This document shows, one piece after another, positions 40,763 through 48,607 of a stretch of 64,000 bases of DNA (positions are counted from its first letter, which is position 1; the number at the start of each line of letters is the position of its first letter). A program made the position numbers and the translations under genes. The stretch is taken from NCBI RefSeq assembly GCF_018070575.1, contig NZ_JAGPXN010000011.1, forward strand, positions 181,714 to 245,713, in the 5' to 3' direction. Source of the stretch: Micromonospora sp. C31. Lineage in GTDB: Bacteria > Actinomycetota > Actinomycetes > Mycobacteriales > Micromonosporaceae. The notes beneath the pieces are model-generated. The model saw only the letters and a program-made list of their open reading frames with translations, searched no databases and had not been told where the DNA came from.

Positions 40763-41365
40763 ATGACGGCGAGCCATGGAGTCATCGATCTGGATATTCC
40801 TGGCCCTGAGCTTGGTGACTCGGACGGGGACCGCTCCGCCGGGTTTAGGCCCGGGCGGAGGGGCGCTGCCTACCTGGCTGTTGCCTTGGTAGTCGGCTTG
40901 GCGCTCGGTGGCGTCGGCGGCGCCGAAGTGCGGAGCTATCGCGAGGAGCAGACCGAGGCCCGTGCCGTCACACTGGTGGCCTTGCCAGGCTCGTCCAACA
41001 GCTGGGAGGGCTTGAACGGCGTTGGGACGGTGCGACTCGACGCGCAACTGGTGTTGGTTAACGCCGGCCCGGCGCCCGTCATAGTGCAGGTAGAGGGGGC
41101 ACGGAGACCAGGCGTCCTGGTACGCGGCACAGGCCAGTCCTGGCTGGTCCGGCCGGGCGGAACGGCCTGGATCGACGTCGACGTCACGCTCGAGTGCGCA
41201 ACTGCGTTCACGACAGAGCCGCTGTTCGTCAACTTCTCGGTGCAGACAGCCGACCAGCGGATCCGACGGACAAGTTATCCCCTCGCTCTTCAGGGCAGCC
41301 CCTGGCAGCGAGCGTGCGAGCCTCCGCCCCGTATGGTGCGGGGCCCAATCACAGCCACTCGTTGA
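40763..41365 (+). CDS. Single-pass membrane protein carried within the IS ends
   Basis: 200 residues. A cytoplasmic Asp/Gly-rich N-terminus, one TM (AAYLAVALVVGLALGGVGG, about residues 35-55), then an extracytoplasmic beta-rich domain (VRLDAQLVLVNAGPAPVIVQVEG...SWLVRPGGTAWIDVDVTLECATAF...SYPLALQGSPWQRACEP). It has two cysteines and resembles an Ig-like/DUF4352-type fold. Codon use is less GC-biased at third positions than neighbours. The last 16 nt overlap the transposase 3' end, so the final residues (PITATR) may be IS-derived. Function unknown. Confidence 0.65.
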   Translation: MTASHGVIDLDIPGPELGDSDGDRSAGFRPGRRGAAYLAVALVVGLALGGVGGAEVRSYREEQTEARAVTLVALPGSSNSWEGLNGVGTVRLDAQLVLVNAGPAPVIVQVEGARRPGVLVRGTGQSWLVRPGGTAWIDVDVTLECATAFTTEPLFVNFSVQTADQRIRRTSYPLALQGSPWQRACEPPPRMVRGPITATR

Positions 41366-41888
41366 TAGCGGCGAGATGAATGGTGGCTTCGTAGCGGACA
41401 GCAAGTTTGTCGAAACGGGTAGCTACGGCCCGGTTGCGTTTCAGTCGGTTGATCCCGCACTCCACAGCGTGTCGCTGCTGGTACAGGTGAGGGTCAAAGG
41501 CTGGCGGCCGGCCACCTTTGAACCCCTTGGCCCGGCGGTGGGCGTCCTGGTCGGCCTTGCTCGGAATCGTCGCGGCGATCCCGCGCCGACGCAGGTAGGC
41601 CCGATTCGCTTTCGATGTGTACGCCTTGTCGGCCAGGACCCGGTCCGGTCGGGTCCTCGGCCGGCCGGCGCCCAGGCGGGGAACACGGATGGCGGTCAGG
41701 ACCGGGATGAACTGCGGGCTGTCACCTCGTTGCCCGGCGGTCAGCACGATCGCCAGGGGTTTCTCTCCTTGCTCGCAGCCCAGATGCAGCTTGGTGGTCA
41801 ACCCACCGCGGGACCGGCCGAGCGCGTGGTCGTCCGGCTCGACACTGACCCCGCCAGGTGGTTCGGCCTGTAGATCCCCCTTTTCCTC
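41349..41888 (-). CDS. IS5-family transposase, C-terminal frame (orfB)
   Basis: DDE domain continuation read after a -1 shift from orfA at the A4G5 run. The second Asp is in RVLADKAYTSKANRAYLRRRGI and the Glu in VECGINRLKRNRAVATRFDKLAVRYEATIHLA (cited by VECGINRLKRNRAV). It begins in the overlap as EKGDLQAEPPGGVSVEPDDHALGRSRGGLTTKLHL. It has no start of its own here and would be expressed as the orfAB fusion. Ends INEWL* 10 nt inside a GGGCCC. Confidence 0.8.
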   Translation of the reverse strand, partial: EEKGDLQAEPPGGVSVEPDDHALGRSRGGLTTKLHLGCEQGEKPLAIVLTAGQRGDSPQFIPVLTAIRVPRLGAGRPRTRPDRVLADKAYTSKANRAYLRRRGIAATIPSKADQDAHRRAKGFKGGRPPAFDPHLYQQRHAVECGINRLKRNRAVATRFDKLAVRYEATIHLAAINEWL

Positions 41889-42301
41889 GCTCCGGCCGCA
41901 TGCTGATGGGCCCGGGCGCTGGTGGAGTCGACACTGACGTCCCAGGTAATCCGCCCGGCCGCGTCGGCGAGTGCCTGCAGTGCGGTGAGCACCTGCTGCC
42001 AGGTCCCGTCGCGCTGCCACCGCCGGAACAGGGCATACACCGCCGACCAGGACCCGTACTGCGATGGGACGTCTCGCCACGGGGCGCCCACCCGGATCCG
42101 CCACCGCATCCCATCGATCAACTGCCGCCTGGTCCATGACGACGGTCGACCCGGCCGCTTCGGCGCCGGCAGCAACGGCTCCAGCACCGCCCACTGCACG
42201 TCGGTCAGATCGAACCGCCTCGTCACCGCTAGGGTGTCCACGAGGTCTCCGGTTTCAGGTTCTGCTTGGTCGCTGAACCATCTACCGGAGACCTCACCCA
42301 T
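41798..42301 (-). CDS. IS5-family transposase, N-terminal frame (orfA)
   Basis: 167 residues. The DUF4096-type N-terminus DLTDVQWAVLEPLLPAPKRPGRPSSWTRRQLIDGMRWRIRVGAPWRDVP (cited by its ends) and the first catalytic Asp in WDVSVDSTSARAHQHAAGARKRG. The natural orfA product ends out of frame with the DDE part. Full transposase requires a -1 frameshift at the AAAAGGGGG run (plus-strand positions 41876-41884). This is the normal IS427-group expression strategy, so the element is probably still competent. Confidence 0.85.
   Translation of the reverse strand: MGEVSGRWFSDQAEPETGDLVDTLAVTRRFDLTDVQWAVLEPLLPAPKRPGRPSSWTRRQLIDGMRWRIRVGAPWRDVPSQYGSWSAVYALFRRWQRDGTWQQVLTALQALADAAGRITWDVSVDSTSARAHQHAAGARKRGIYRPNHLAGSVSSRTTTRSAGPAVG
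41876..41884 (-). promoter_or_regulatory. Programmed -1 frameshift site AAAAGGGGG
   Basis: Homopolymeric A4G5 on the transposase strand, located where the orfA reading (RKRGIYRP) must pass to the orfB reading (EKGDLQAEP). Confidence 0.65.
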
Positions 42302-42371
42302 TTTCGATCTTCGACACGCCGAGCGTTCGCACCAGCTCAGGCACCACCGCCGACTTCGACACAGGCCCTAG

Positions 42372-42706
42372 CGCCTGTCGGGTGGGACCGGAGCCGGAAG
42401 GTTCCGGGCTCGTTGAAACAGGCGATCGACCACGCGTACGACGAGTGGCAGGCCGAGCCGGTCGGCTTCGTGTCGTACGGGTGCGGTTCGATCGGCCTGC
42501 ACGCGGTCGACCAGCTCCGGACGGTCTTCGTCGCGCTGCACGCCGTCACGATGCCCGACGTCGTCGGTGTCGACCTGCTCGACGGCGGTCCGCCACCTCC
42601 GGCGGCGGACCGGTGCGAGCGGGCCGCCGACGTCCTGCTCGGCCAGCTCCGCTGGTGGGGCCTGGCCCTGCGCGACGGTCGTGCCGCGCGCCCGTACGTC
42701 TCCTGA
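42372..42706 (+). pseudogene. NADPH-dependent FMN reductase, N-terminally truncated
   Basis: The reading frame contains the second half of a flavodoxin-like NAD(P)H:FMN reductase: VPGSLKQAIDHAYDEWQAEPVGFVSYG, then HAVDQLRTVFVALHAVTMPDVVGVDLL. The first about 80 residues, with the FMN phosphate loop (GSxR), are missing. The fragment starts directly at the right end of the IS element and its missing half is not on the other side (40588-40670), so the 5' part was deleted rather than merely interrupted. Unlikely to be functional. Confidence 0.75.
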
Positions 42707-42735
42707 ACGTGTCACGCATGAGGAAGGTAGGACGC

Positions 42736-43746
42736 ATGAAACGCACCACCGGCCCGGCCATCGAGGCCGAGGGCCTGACCCGGTCGTTCGGGGACACCCG
42801 GGCGCTCGCCGGCATCGACCTCCGGGTCCCCGCCGGCACCGTCTACGGACTGCTCGGACCCAACGGCGCCGGCAAGACCACGGCGGTACGGGTGCTGGCG
42901 ACGCTGCTGCGTCCCGACGGCGGGCGGGCCCGCGTCTTCGGGCACGACGTCGTCACCGAGGCCGACGCCGTACGCGCCCGGATGAGCCTGACCGGCCAGT
43001 ACGCCTCCGTGGACGAGGACCTGACCGGGCTGGAGAACCTGATGCTCCTCGCCCGTCTGCTCGGGCACCGCAAGCCGGCCGCCCGGGAGCGGGCCGAGGG
43101 CATGCTCGCCGCGTTCGGCCTGACCGACGCGGCCGACCGGCAGGTCAAGAAGTACTCGGGCGGCATGCGGCGGCGCATCGACATCGCGGCGAGCATCCTC
43201 AACACCCCCGACCTGCTCTTCCTCGACGAGCCGACGACGGGCCTCGACCCGCGCAGCCGCAACCAGGTGTGGGAGATCGTCCGGGCCGTGGTGGCGCACG
43301 GCACGACCGTGCTGCTGACCACGCAGTACCTGGACGAGGCCGACCAGCTCGCCGGCCGCATCGCGGTGGTGGACCACGGCCGGGTGATCGCGGAGGGCAC
43401 CCCGGGCGAGCTGAAGTCGTCGGTCGGTTCCGGCAGCATCCACCTGCGACTGCGCGACCCCGGTCAGCGGCCGGAAGCGGAGCGGCTGCTCCAGGCGGCG
43501 CTCGGCGTGCCGGTGCAGCTCGAACCCGATCCGGTCGCGCTGACCGCACGGGTCGGCGGTGCGGGCAGCGACCTCGACGCCAGCGCGCAGGCCGCCCGCG
43601 CGCTCGGGGACCTGGCCCACGCCGGCATCGTCGTCGACGACTTCTCCCTCGGCCAGCCGAGCCTGGACGAGGTCTTCCTGGCCCTGACCGACCACCCCGC
43701 CGTCACGTCCGACGAGCGGGACGACGAGCTGGAGGCAGCCCGATGA
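42736..43746 (+). CDS. DrrA-type ABC transporter ATP-binding protein
   Basis: 336 residues of the daunorubicin-resistance ATPase family. Walker A LLGPNGAGKTTAVRVL, Q-loop SLTGQYASVDEDLTG, signature KYSGGMRRRIDIAASIL, Walker B LLFLDEPTTGLDPRSR, H-loop LLTTQYLDEADQLA. The C-terminal DUF4162 region (GSIHLRLRDPGQRPEAERLL...SLDEVFLALTDH) is the DrrA hallmark. ATG 42736 is preferred over ATG 42718 because AGGAAGG precedes it. Overlaps the permease gene. Together they would export a hydrophobic compound and confer self- or drug resistance. Confidence 0.93.
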   Translation: MKRTTGPAIEAEGLTRSFGDTRALAGIDLRVPAGTVYGLLGPNGAGKTTAVRVLATLLRPDGGRARVFGHDVVTEADAVRARMSLTGQYASVDEDLTGLENLMLLARLLGHRKPAARERAEGMLAAFGLTDAADRQVKKYSGGMRRRIDIAASILNTPDLLFLDEPTTGLDPRSRNQVWEIVRAVVAHGTTVLLTTQYLDEADQLAGRIAVVDHGRVIAEGTPGELKSSVGSGSIHLRLRDPGQRPEAERLLQAALGVPVQLEPDPVALTARVGGAGSDLDASAQAARALGDLAHAGIVVDDFSLGQPSLDEVFLALTDHPAVTSDERDDELEAAR

Positions 43747-44594
43747 GCAACGCCACCACGACCGGGCGCGCCCCGTCCGTCTACGTACCGTCGGCGGAGG
43801 CGCTCTCCACCGTCCTCGCGCCCGGCGCGCGACCGCCCCGGCCGAACGCGCTGTCGGCCTCGCTCACGTTCGGCTGGCGCGCGCTGCTGAAGATCAAGCA
43901 CGTGCCGGAGCAGCTGTTCGACGTGACGGCGTTCCCGATCATCATGGTGCTGATGTTCACGTACCTGTTCGGCGGCGCCCTCGCCGACAGCCCGCGCGAC
44001 TACCTCCAGTTCTTCCTGCCCGGCATCATGGTCACGAGCGTCGTCATGATCACCATGTACACCGGGATCGGGCTGAACACCGACATCGAGAAGGGCGTCT
44101 TCGACCGGTTCCGGACGCTGTCGATCTGGCGGCCGGCCCCGCTGGTCGGCATGATCTTCGGCGACGTGCTGCGGTACGTGCTGGCGGCCGTGGTCATCCT
44201 CTGCGTCGGGCTGGTGCTGGGGTTCCGGCCCGACGGCGGGCTGCCCGGCGTGCTGGCCGGGATCGGCCTGCTGGTGGTCTTCTCGTTCGCCTTCTCCTGG
44301 GTCTGGACGTTCTTCGGCCTCGTCCTGCGCAGCGAGAAGTCCGTGATGGGGGTGAGCATGATGGTGCTGTTCCCGCTGACCTTCCTCAGCAACGTGTTCG
44401 TCGATCCCGCGACGATGCCCGGCTGGCTCCAGGCGTTCGTCAAGGTCAACCCGATCACGCAGCTGGTGGCCTCGGTGCGCGCGGTGATGTCGGGGACGTC
44501 GGACCCGTCGGCCACGATGTGGACGCTGTTGTGGAGCGCCGGCTTCGTGGTGGTCTTCGGCACGCTGACCATGTACCGCTACAACCGCCGCTGA
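43743..44594 (+). CDS. DrrB-type ABC-2 permease
   Basis: 283 residues, six TM segments. After an N-terminal extension of about 45 residues comes ASLTFGWRALLKIKHVPEQLFDVTAFPIIMVLMFTYLFGGAL (cited by its ends), the DrrB-family opening, and the conserved GIGLNTDIEKGVFDRFRTLSIWRP loop. It closes with MTFLSNVFVD-type motif PLTFLSNVFVDPATMPGWLQAF and VNPITQLVASVRAVM. ATG 43743 overlaps the ATPase stop (ATGA). Confidence 0.93.
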   Translation: MSNATTTGRAPSVYVPSAEALSTVLAPGARPPRPNALSASLTFGWRALLKIKHVPEQLFDVTAFPIIMVLMFTYLFGGALADSPRDYLQFFLPGIMVTSVVMITMYTGIGLNTDIEKGVFDRFRTLSIWRPAPLVGMIFGDVLRYVLAAVVILCVGLVLGFRPDGGLPGVLAGIGLLVVFSFAFSWVWTFFGLVLRSEKSVMGVSMMVLFPLTFLSNVFVDPATMPGWLQAFVKVNPITQLVASVRAVMSGTSDPSATMWTLLWSAGFVVVFGTLTMYRYNRR

Positions 44595-44601
44595 CCCTGC
44601 C

Positions 44602-44641
44602 GGCGACGGGCACCGCCACGGAGGTGGTGGTGCCCGTCGCC
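44602..44641 (+). terminator. Terminator of the DrrAB operon
   Basis: 18-bp stem (one G-T wobble) starting GGCGACGGGCACCGCCAC with a GGAG loop, 7 nt past the permease stop. Confidence 0.75.
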
Positions 44642-44693
44642 CGTGTCCGCCCCGCAGGTCACCCAGGTGCGGGGGTGCTCCGTCGCGGTTCCG

Positions 44694-45041
44694 CTACAGG
44701 CGCCACGGCAGTGGCTCGGGCGGGACGTAGCGGCAGGTGCTGCCCGTGGAGACGGTGTCGCGCAGGTGGGCGGCGAAGCCCGGGGTGGCGCTGGTCGAGC
44801 TTGCACAGCACGTCCCGGATGCGGGCCGTCACCGTCTTGCGGGCCCGCTCGGCCTCGTCGCCGAGGCGTCGGCTGCGGCCGGCCAGCCCGGCGGCGGCGC
44901 GCAACTCGGCGAGCAGGGCACCCCGCTCGGCGTCGAGGTCGGCCACCCGCCGCCGGTCGCCGCGTCCGGCAGCCCGGTCGATCTCGTCGTCGAGCCGCTC
45001 CAGGTGACGCCGGTAACGGGCCTTGGCCCGGCGTGGCGGCG
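44694..45041 (-). pseudogene. C-terminal remnant of a large ATPase/regulator, frameshifted
   Basis: Minus strand. One frame encodes LERLDDEIDRAAGRGD...AGLAGRSRRLGDEAERARKTVTARIRDVLCKLDQRH, which then switches to another frame for PGFAAHLRDTVSTGSTCRYVPPEPLPWRL and a TAG at 44694. Both halves match the conserved C-terminus of a common actinobacterial family of ATPase/adenylate-cyclase-type regulators (ERARKTVTARIRDVL...HPxFAAHLRxTVxTGxxCxY). A one-base indel near 44790 and loss of everything upstream mark it as a relic. It abuts the XRE gene stop. Confidence 0.75.
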
Positions 45042-45839
45042 CTACCGGGTGAAGTAGGTGGCGCTCTCCGGGTCTGCCGGGTAGTACGACTCGATCGCGA
45101 TCTCGTCGATCGTGATGTCCATCGGGGTGCCGAACGTGGTGATGGTCGAGAACAGCCGCAGTTCCCGTCCGCCGATCCGGAGGATCATCGGGATCACCAC
45201 GTCGGCGTCGACCCGTTGGCCCGTCGGGTCCTCGGGCAGCGGGTCCAGCAGTTCTTCGTACAGTGCGGTGAGCTCCGCGTCGGGAGCGGTGGCGAGCTGG
45301 CGCGAGATCCGGCTGCGGAACACCGCACGCACGTCTGCCAGGTTGACGACCATGGAGGCGAGCCCGCGCGGGTCCAGGCCCAGCCGGACCAGGTTCACCG
45401 GTGGTCGCAACAGGTCGGGGGCGACCTGCGCGAAGAACGGGTCGACCGCACGGTTGGTCAGCATGATGTTCCACCGGCGGTCGAAGGCCAGCGCCGGATA
45501 CGGCTCGTGCGCCTGGAGCACCCTGCGGACCGCGTCGAGGGCAGCCGACAGGGCGGCGTCGTCGAGCGGACGCTCCGCGTACCTGGGCGCGAAGCCGGCG
45601 GCGAGCAACAGCCGGTTGCGGTCACGCAGCGGCACATGGAGCTGATCGGCAAGCCGGAGGACCATGTCCGCGCTCGGCTTGGACCTGCCGGTCTCGACCA
45701 GGCTGACGTGGCGGGCCGAGACGTCCGCGGCGATCGCCAGGTCGAGTTGGCTGAGCCCCCGGCGCTGCCGCCACTGCCGCAGGAGTTTCCCGACCGTGTG
45801 CACGATCATGAGCGTACGCATCGTCGCGCCGGACGCCAT
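45042..45839 (-). CDS. XRE regulator with MmyB-like ligand-binding domain
   Basis: About 265 residues. HTH_31-type N-terminus (TVGKLLRQWRQRRGLSQLDLAIAADVSARHVSLVETGRSKPSADMVLRLADQL, cited by GKLLRQWRQRRG and HVSLVETGRSKPS). A PAS-like MmyB domain follows (PYPALAFDRRWNIMLTNRAVDPFFAQV ...), which in relatives binds fatty-acid-like ligands. Several in-frame starts exist (ATG 45854, 45839, 45821, 45809), none with a clear ribosome-binding site, so the N-terminus is uncertain. It is divergent from the SnoaL-like gene, its probable target. Confidence 0.88.
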   Translation of the reverse strand: MASGATMRTLMIVHTVGKLLRQWRQRRGLSQLDLAIAADVSARHVSLVETGRSKPSADMVLRLADQLHVPLRDRNRLLLAAGFAPRYAERPLDDAALSAALDAVRRVLQAHEPYPALAFDRRWNIMLTNRAVDPFFAQVAPDLLRPPVNLVRLGLDPRGLASMVVNLADVRAVFRSRISRQLATAPDAELTALYEELLDPLPEDPTGQRVDADVVIPMILRIGGRELRLFSTITTFGTPMDITIDEIAIESYYPADPESATYFTR

Positions 45840-45889
45840 GAAGTGCGAGTTCATCGACAACCGGACGGGCCGGGGAAACACTTCGGCCC

Positions 45890-46279
45890 ATGAGCACTGA
45901 GAACACGAGCATCGTCCGACGTGCGCTGGCGGGGCTGATCGGGACGGGCGACATCGACACGCTCGCCTCGTTCCTCAGCGAGGACTTCCGCCACCACCGG
46001 CCGGATTCGGCAACCTCGACCAGGGCGGAATGGCTCGCCGCCGTCCGCGCCGCGCTGGGCCCGACCGCCGGCATGCAGGTCGAGATCCTTCACCTGCTGG
46101 CCGACGGTGACCACGTCGTGGTGCACTCGCGACGCCGACTGCCCGACGCGGGACCGGAGATCGTGGTCGTCGACGTCCTGCGGATCGCCGACGGGTCCAT
46201 CGCGGAGGCATGGGAGATCATCGAACCGGTGGCCCACGCAGCCGCCAACGTGACGTGGTGGGAACCCGCTCAGCGGTGA
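45890..46279 (+). CDS. SnoaL/NTF2-like protein
   Basis: 129 residues. NTF2-like fold: NTSIVRRALAGLIGTGDIDTLASFLSEDFRHHRPD, MQVEILHLLADGDHVVVHSRRRL, IVVVDVLRIADGSIAEAWEIIEPV. Such ester-cyclase-like proteins act on polyketides or small ketones; here the substrate is unknown. ATG 45890. It lies opposite the XRE/MmyB regulator, the standard genomic arrangement for an MmyB target. Its 3' end overlaps the convergent helicase gene by 10 bp. Confidence 0.85.
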   Translation: MSTENTSIVRRALAGLIGTGDIDTLASFLSEDFRHHRPDSATSTRAEWLAAVRAALGPTAGMQVEILHLLADGDHVVVHSRRRLPDAGPEIVVVDVLRIADGSIAEAWEIIEPVAHAAANVTWWEPAQR

Positions 46280-47688
46280 CCGCGTCCGGTCTGGGCCGGA
46301 ACGGAGGACGAAGCGCGGGGCGGGGGGTCCGGCCGGTGACCCCGACCCCAGGTCGGGGCGGCACCGGCGGTCTCGTCGGCACCGGTGAGCAGCGCGAGGA
46401 TCGTCTGGTTGGCCTCCCAGCCGTCCGGGAACCTGACCGGCACGTCGAGGTGCACGATCTCCGTCGACGGGTGGGCGTCCAGCAGCTCGCCGATCCCGGC
46501 ACGCGCCACCACGACGCACGCGTGCCGGTGCCGCGACGTCAGCACGCAGAGCCGCCCCGACTCCAGGTGGAACGCGGTCGCGTCGCGCCGGCCCGACAGC
46601 GGGTGCAGCACGATCGTCACGTCGTACTCCCGGCCCTGGAGCCGGTTGGCGGTGTCGACGGTGATGCCGGCCCCCGCCGCGCCCAGGTGCGCGCGGATGG
46701 CCGCGACCTGGTCGCGGTGCGCGGCCCCGACGGCGATCCGGTCGGCGGTGACCGGGGTGCCTGCCGGGGCGTGCTCGGAGACGGCGACCGCGCCGCGCTG
46801 GAGCACCCGCAGCGCCAGGGCCGCACAGGCCGAGGCGGCCTCGCCATCGGTACGCGGGGTCTGCCGCGCCGGCAGCTCGTGCAGCGCCCAGCCGGTGGCG
46901 GCGGCCAACTCCACCGCCCGGTCCAGGGCGTCCCCCGGCCCGGGCCCGGCGAGGTGCAGCGCCCGGTCGGCGGGGCCGGTGCCGGCGCGGAACCCGGTGA
47001 ACGGATAGAACGCCGCCGCTACGACCGGCGCCGCCGACGCGGGCAGCCGCCACGACACCGGCAGCCGGTGCACCGGCAGCTCCGGGTTGTGCCGCAGCAG
47101 CACCGCCACCGCCGACTGCATCGGATCCCAGGTCAGACCCGTCCAGCGCCCCGTCTCCACGGTCGAGAACGGGTCGAGCTGACCGGGATCGCCGACGAAC
47201 AGCGCCCGCTCGAACCGCCCGGCCACGCGCAGCAGGGCGTCGGAACGCATCTGGTACGCCTCGTCCACGATCGCCCACGGCCAGCAGCCCTCGGCGACCG
47301 TGGCCCACTTGGCGGCCGTACCGATGATGACGGCCGGACCGCCGAGGTCGGCGACCTTCGCGGCGACCCGGACCGTCTCGTGGCCCCGCACCCGCTCGGA
47401 CGGCCGGTAGTCGGCGGCGGACAGCCGCCCGATGCGCAACTCGGGCGCCCTGCGCGCCAGGCGGTCGATGAGGTCGTCGACCTGCTCGTTGGTCTGCGCG
47501 ACGATGATCAGCGGCTCGCCGGCGGCGGCCAGTTCCACGGCGGCGCGCACCACCAGCGTCGACTTGCCGGCGCCCGGCGGCGAGTCGACCACGACGCCGC
47601 GATGGTCGCCGGAGCGCAGGTCGGCCAGTACGGCCGTGACGACCCGCTCCGCCTCGACCGCGGGCGGCACCTCCAGCCCGGAGCGCAT
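46270..47688 (-). CDS. UPF1-like superfamily 1 DNA/RNA helicase
   Basis: 472 residues. Motif I VVVDSPPGAGKSTLVVRAA, Ia IIVAQTNEQVDDLI, II (Walker B) AIVDEAYQMRSDALL, III ALFVGDPGQLDPFS, IV/V DTANRLQGREYDVTIVLHPL, VI LCVLTSRHRHACVVVAR. It is a compact SF1B (AAA_11/AAA_12) core without accessory nuclease domain. The C-terminal 35 residues are Pro/Arg-rich. ATG 47688 has GGAAGG 9 nt upstream. Role unknown; the family is common in actinobacteria. Confidence 0.85.
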   Translation of the reverse strand: MRSGLEVPPAVEAERVVTAVLADLRSGDHRGVVVDSPPGAGKSTLVVRAAVELAAAGEPLIIVAQTNEQVDDLIDRLARRAPELRIGRLSAADYRPSERVRGHETVRVAAKVADLGGPAVIIGTAAKWATVAEGCWPWAIVDEAYQMRSDALLRVAGRFERALFVGDPGQLDPFSTVETGRWTGLTWDPMQSAVAVLLRHNPELPVHRLPVSWRLPASAAPVVAAAFYPFTGFRAGTGPADRALHLAGPGPGDALDRAVELAAATGWALHELPARQTPRTDGEAASACAALALRVLQRGAVAVSEHAPAGTPVTADRIAVGAAHRDQVAAIRAHLGAAGAGITVDTANRLQGREYDVTIVLHPLSGRRDATAFHLESGRLCVLTSRHRHACVVVARAGIGELLDAHPSTEIVHLDVPVRFPDGWEANQTILALLTGADETAGAAPTWGRGHRPDPPPRASSSVPAQTGRGHR

Positions 47689-47711
47689 CGATCCCACCTT
47701 CCCCCCGGGGT

Positions 47712-48560
47712 CTACGGGAGATTACGCCCGGTCAGGCGGCGCAGGAAGGCCAGCCCCTCGACGGCGAGGGTGTCGGGGGCGGCGGTGAGGGGCCGCCACA
47801 CGGACATCGGCACGGCCAGCGCCTCGGCGGTGAACGACTCGATGTTCACCTGGCCGCGGTAGCCGATGCCGGTCAGGGCGTCGAACATTCCCGGCCAGTC
47901 GAGGTGGTCGCCGCCGGGCACCCCACGGTCGTTGCCGCACACCTGAACGTGCGCGAGCCGGTCGCCGGCCAGCCGGATGGCGGCCGGCAGGTCGCGCTCC
48001 TCGATGTTCAGGTGGAAGGTGTCCAGGGCGAGGCCCAGGCCGGGGACCTCGGCCACCACCTCCAGCGCCTGCTCGACGGTGTTGAGCAGGCTCGTCTCGA
48101 ACCGGTTGAGCGGTTCGAGGGCGATCGTCACGCCCTGCCCGGCGGCCTCGTCGGCCAGCGGCCGGAGCCGCTCGACGAGGCGAGCGACGGCGGCCCGCCG
48201 GGCGTCCGCGTCCAGCAGCCACCGCCGCCCGGCCGGCGCGTAGAGTGGGCCCGCCAGCACGGCCGCCCCCACCCGGCTCGCGGTCCGCACGCAGTGCCGC
48301 ACGAACCCTTCCGTACGTCGCACGACCTCCTCGTCGTCGGTGAGCAGGTCGTGCTCGGGCAGCAGGCCGGCGCAGACGGCGGGGGTCAGCTCCAGCCCGG
48401 CGAGCAGGTCGGCGGCCCGGGCGGGTTCCCAGTCGCCGGGCGCCTGGATGGTCAGTTCGATCGCGTCGAAGCCCCACGCCCTGATCCGTGGGGCCAGTTC
48501 GGCGAGCGCCTCGTCGGTCAGCGGCGCCGCCCACGCCCACGTGTTGATGCCGATGCGCAT
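47712..48560 (-). CDS. Sugar phosphate isomerase/epimerase (D-tagatose 3-epimerase-like)
   Basis: 282-residue xylose-isomerase-like TIM barrel. It starts RIGINTWAWAAPLTDEALAEL. Metal ligands sit where expected: Glu in TIALEPLNRFETSLLNT, Asp in GLALDTFHLNIEE, His in LAHVQVCGNDRG, Glu in GQVNIESFT. The NRFE and HLNIEE motifs match the D-psicose/D-tagatose 3-epimerase branch. GAGAGGG lies before ATG 48560, and TAATGT at 48597-48602 (minus) may be the -10. Ends 23 nt before the helicase start, so the two may be cotranscribed. Confidence 0.9.
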   Translation of the reverse strand: MRIGINTWAWAAPLTDEALAELAPRIRAWGFDAIELTIQAPGDWEPARAADLLAGLELTPAVCAGLLPEHDLLTDDEEVVRRTEGFVRHCVRTASRVGAAVLAGPLYAPAGRRWLLDADARRAAVARLVERLRPLADEAAGQGVTIALEPLNRFETSLLNTVEQALEVVAEVPGLGLALDTFHLNIEERDLPAAIRLAGDRLAHVQVCGNDRGVPGGDHLDWPGMFDALTGIGYRGQVNIESFTAEALAVPMSVWRPLTAAPDTLAVEGLAFLRRLTGRNLP

Positions 48561-48607
48561 CCGTACCCTCTCGCCGTCGCCTCGATGAGGCTGTCGACAT
48601 TAGAGGG

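Larger units (their letters stand above)
40675..42367. mobile_element. IS5-family element (about 1.69 kb) with CTAG target duplication and apparent passenger gene
   Basis: Left end reads GGCCTGTATCGAAGTCAGCG; the right end, complemented, reads GGCCTGTGTCGAAGTCGGCG. These are terminal inverted repeats matching at about 21 of 25 positions. Both ends are flanked by CTAG (40671-40674 and 42368-42371), the duplication expected for the IS427-type branch of IS5. The minus-strand transposase (orfA/orfB) starts 66 bp inside the right end. Between its stop (41349) and the left end lie 670 bp carrying a plus-strand gene, which is unusual for an IS normally of 0.85-0.95 kb. Either the element has captured a cargo gene, or two related ends now flank a host gene. 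Confidence 0.75.

Noticed and set aside
41341..42367. Shorter IS of about 1.03 kb ending at GGGCCC next to the transposase stop
   Set aside because: GGGCCCAATC does not match the right terminal repeat beyond the first bases and has no CTAG duplication; the end at 40675 matches over 25 bp and has the duplication.
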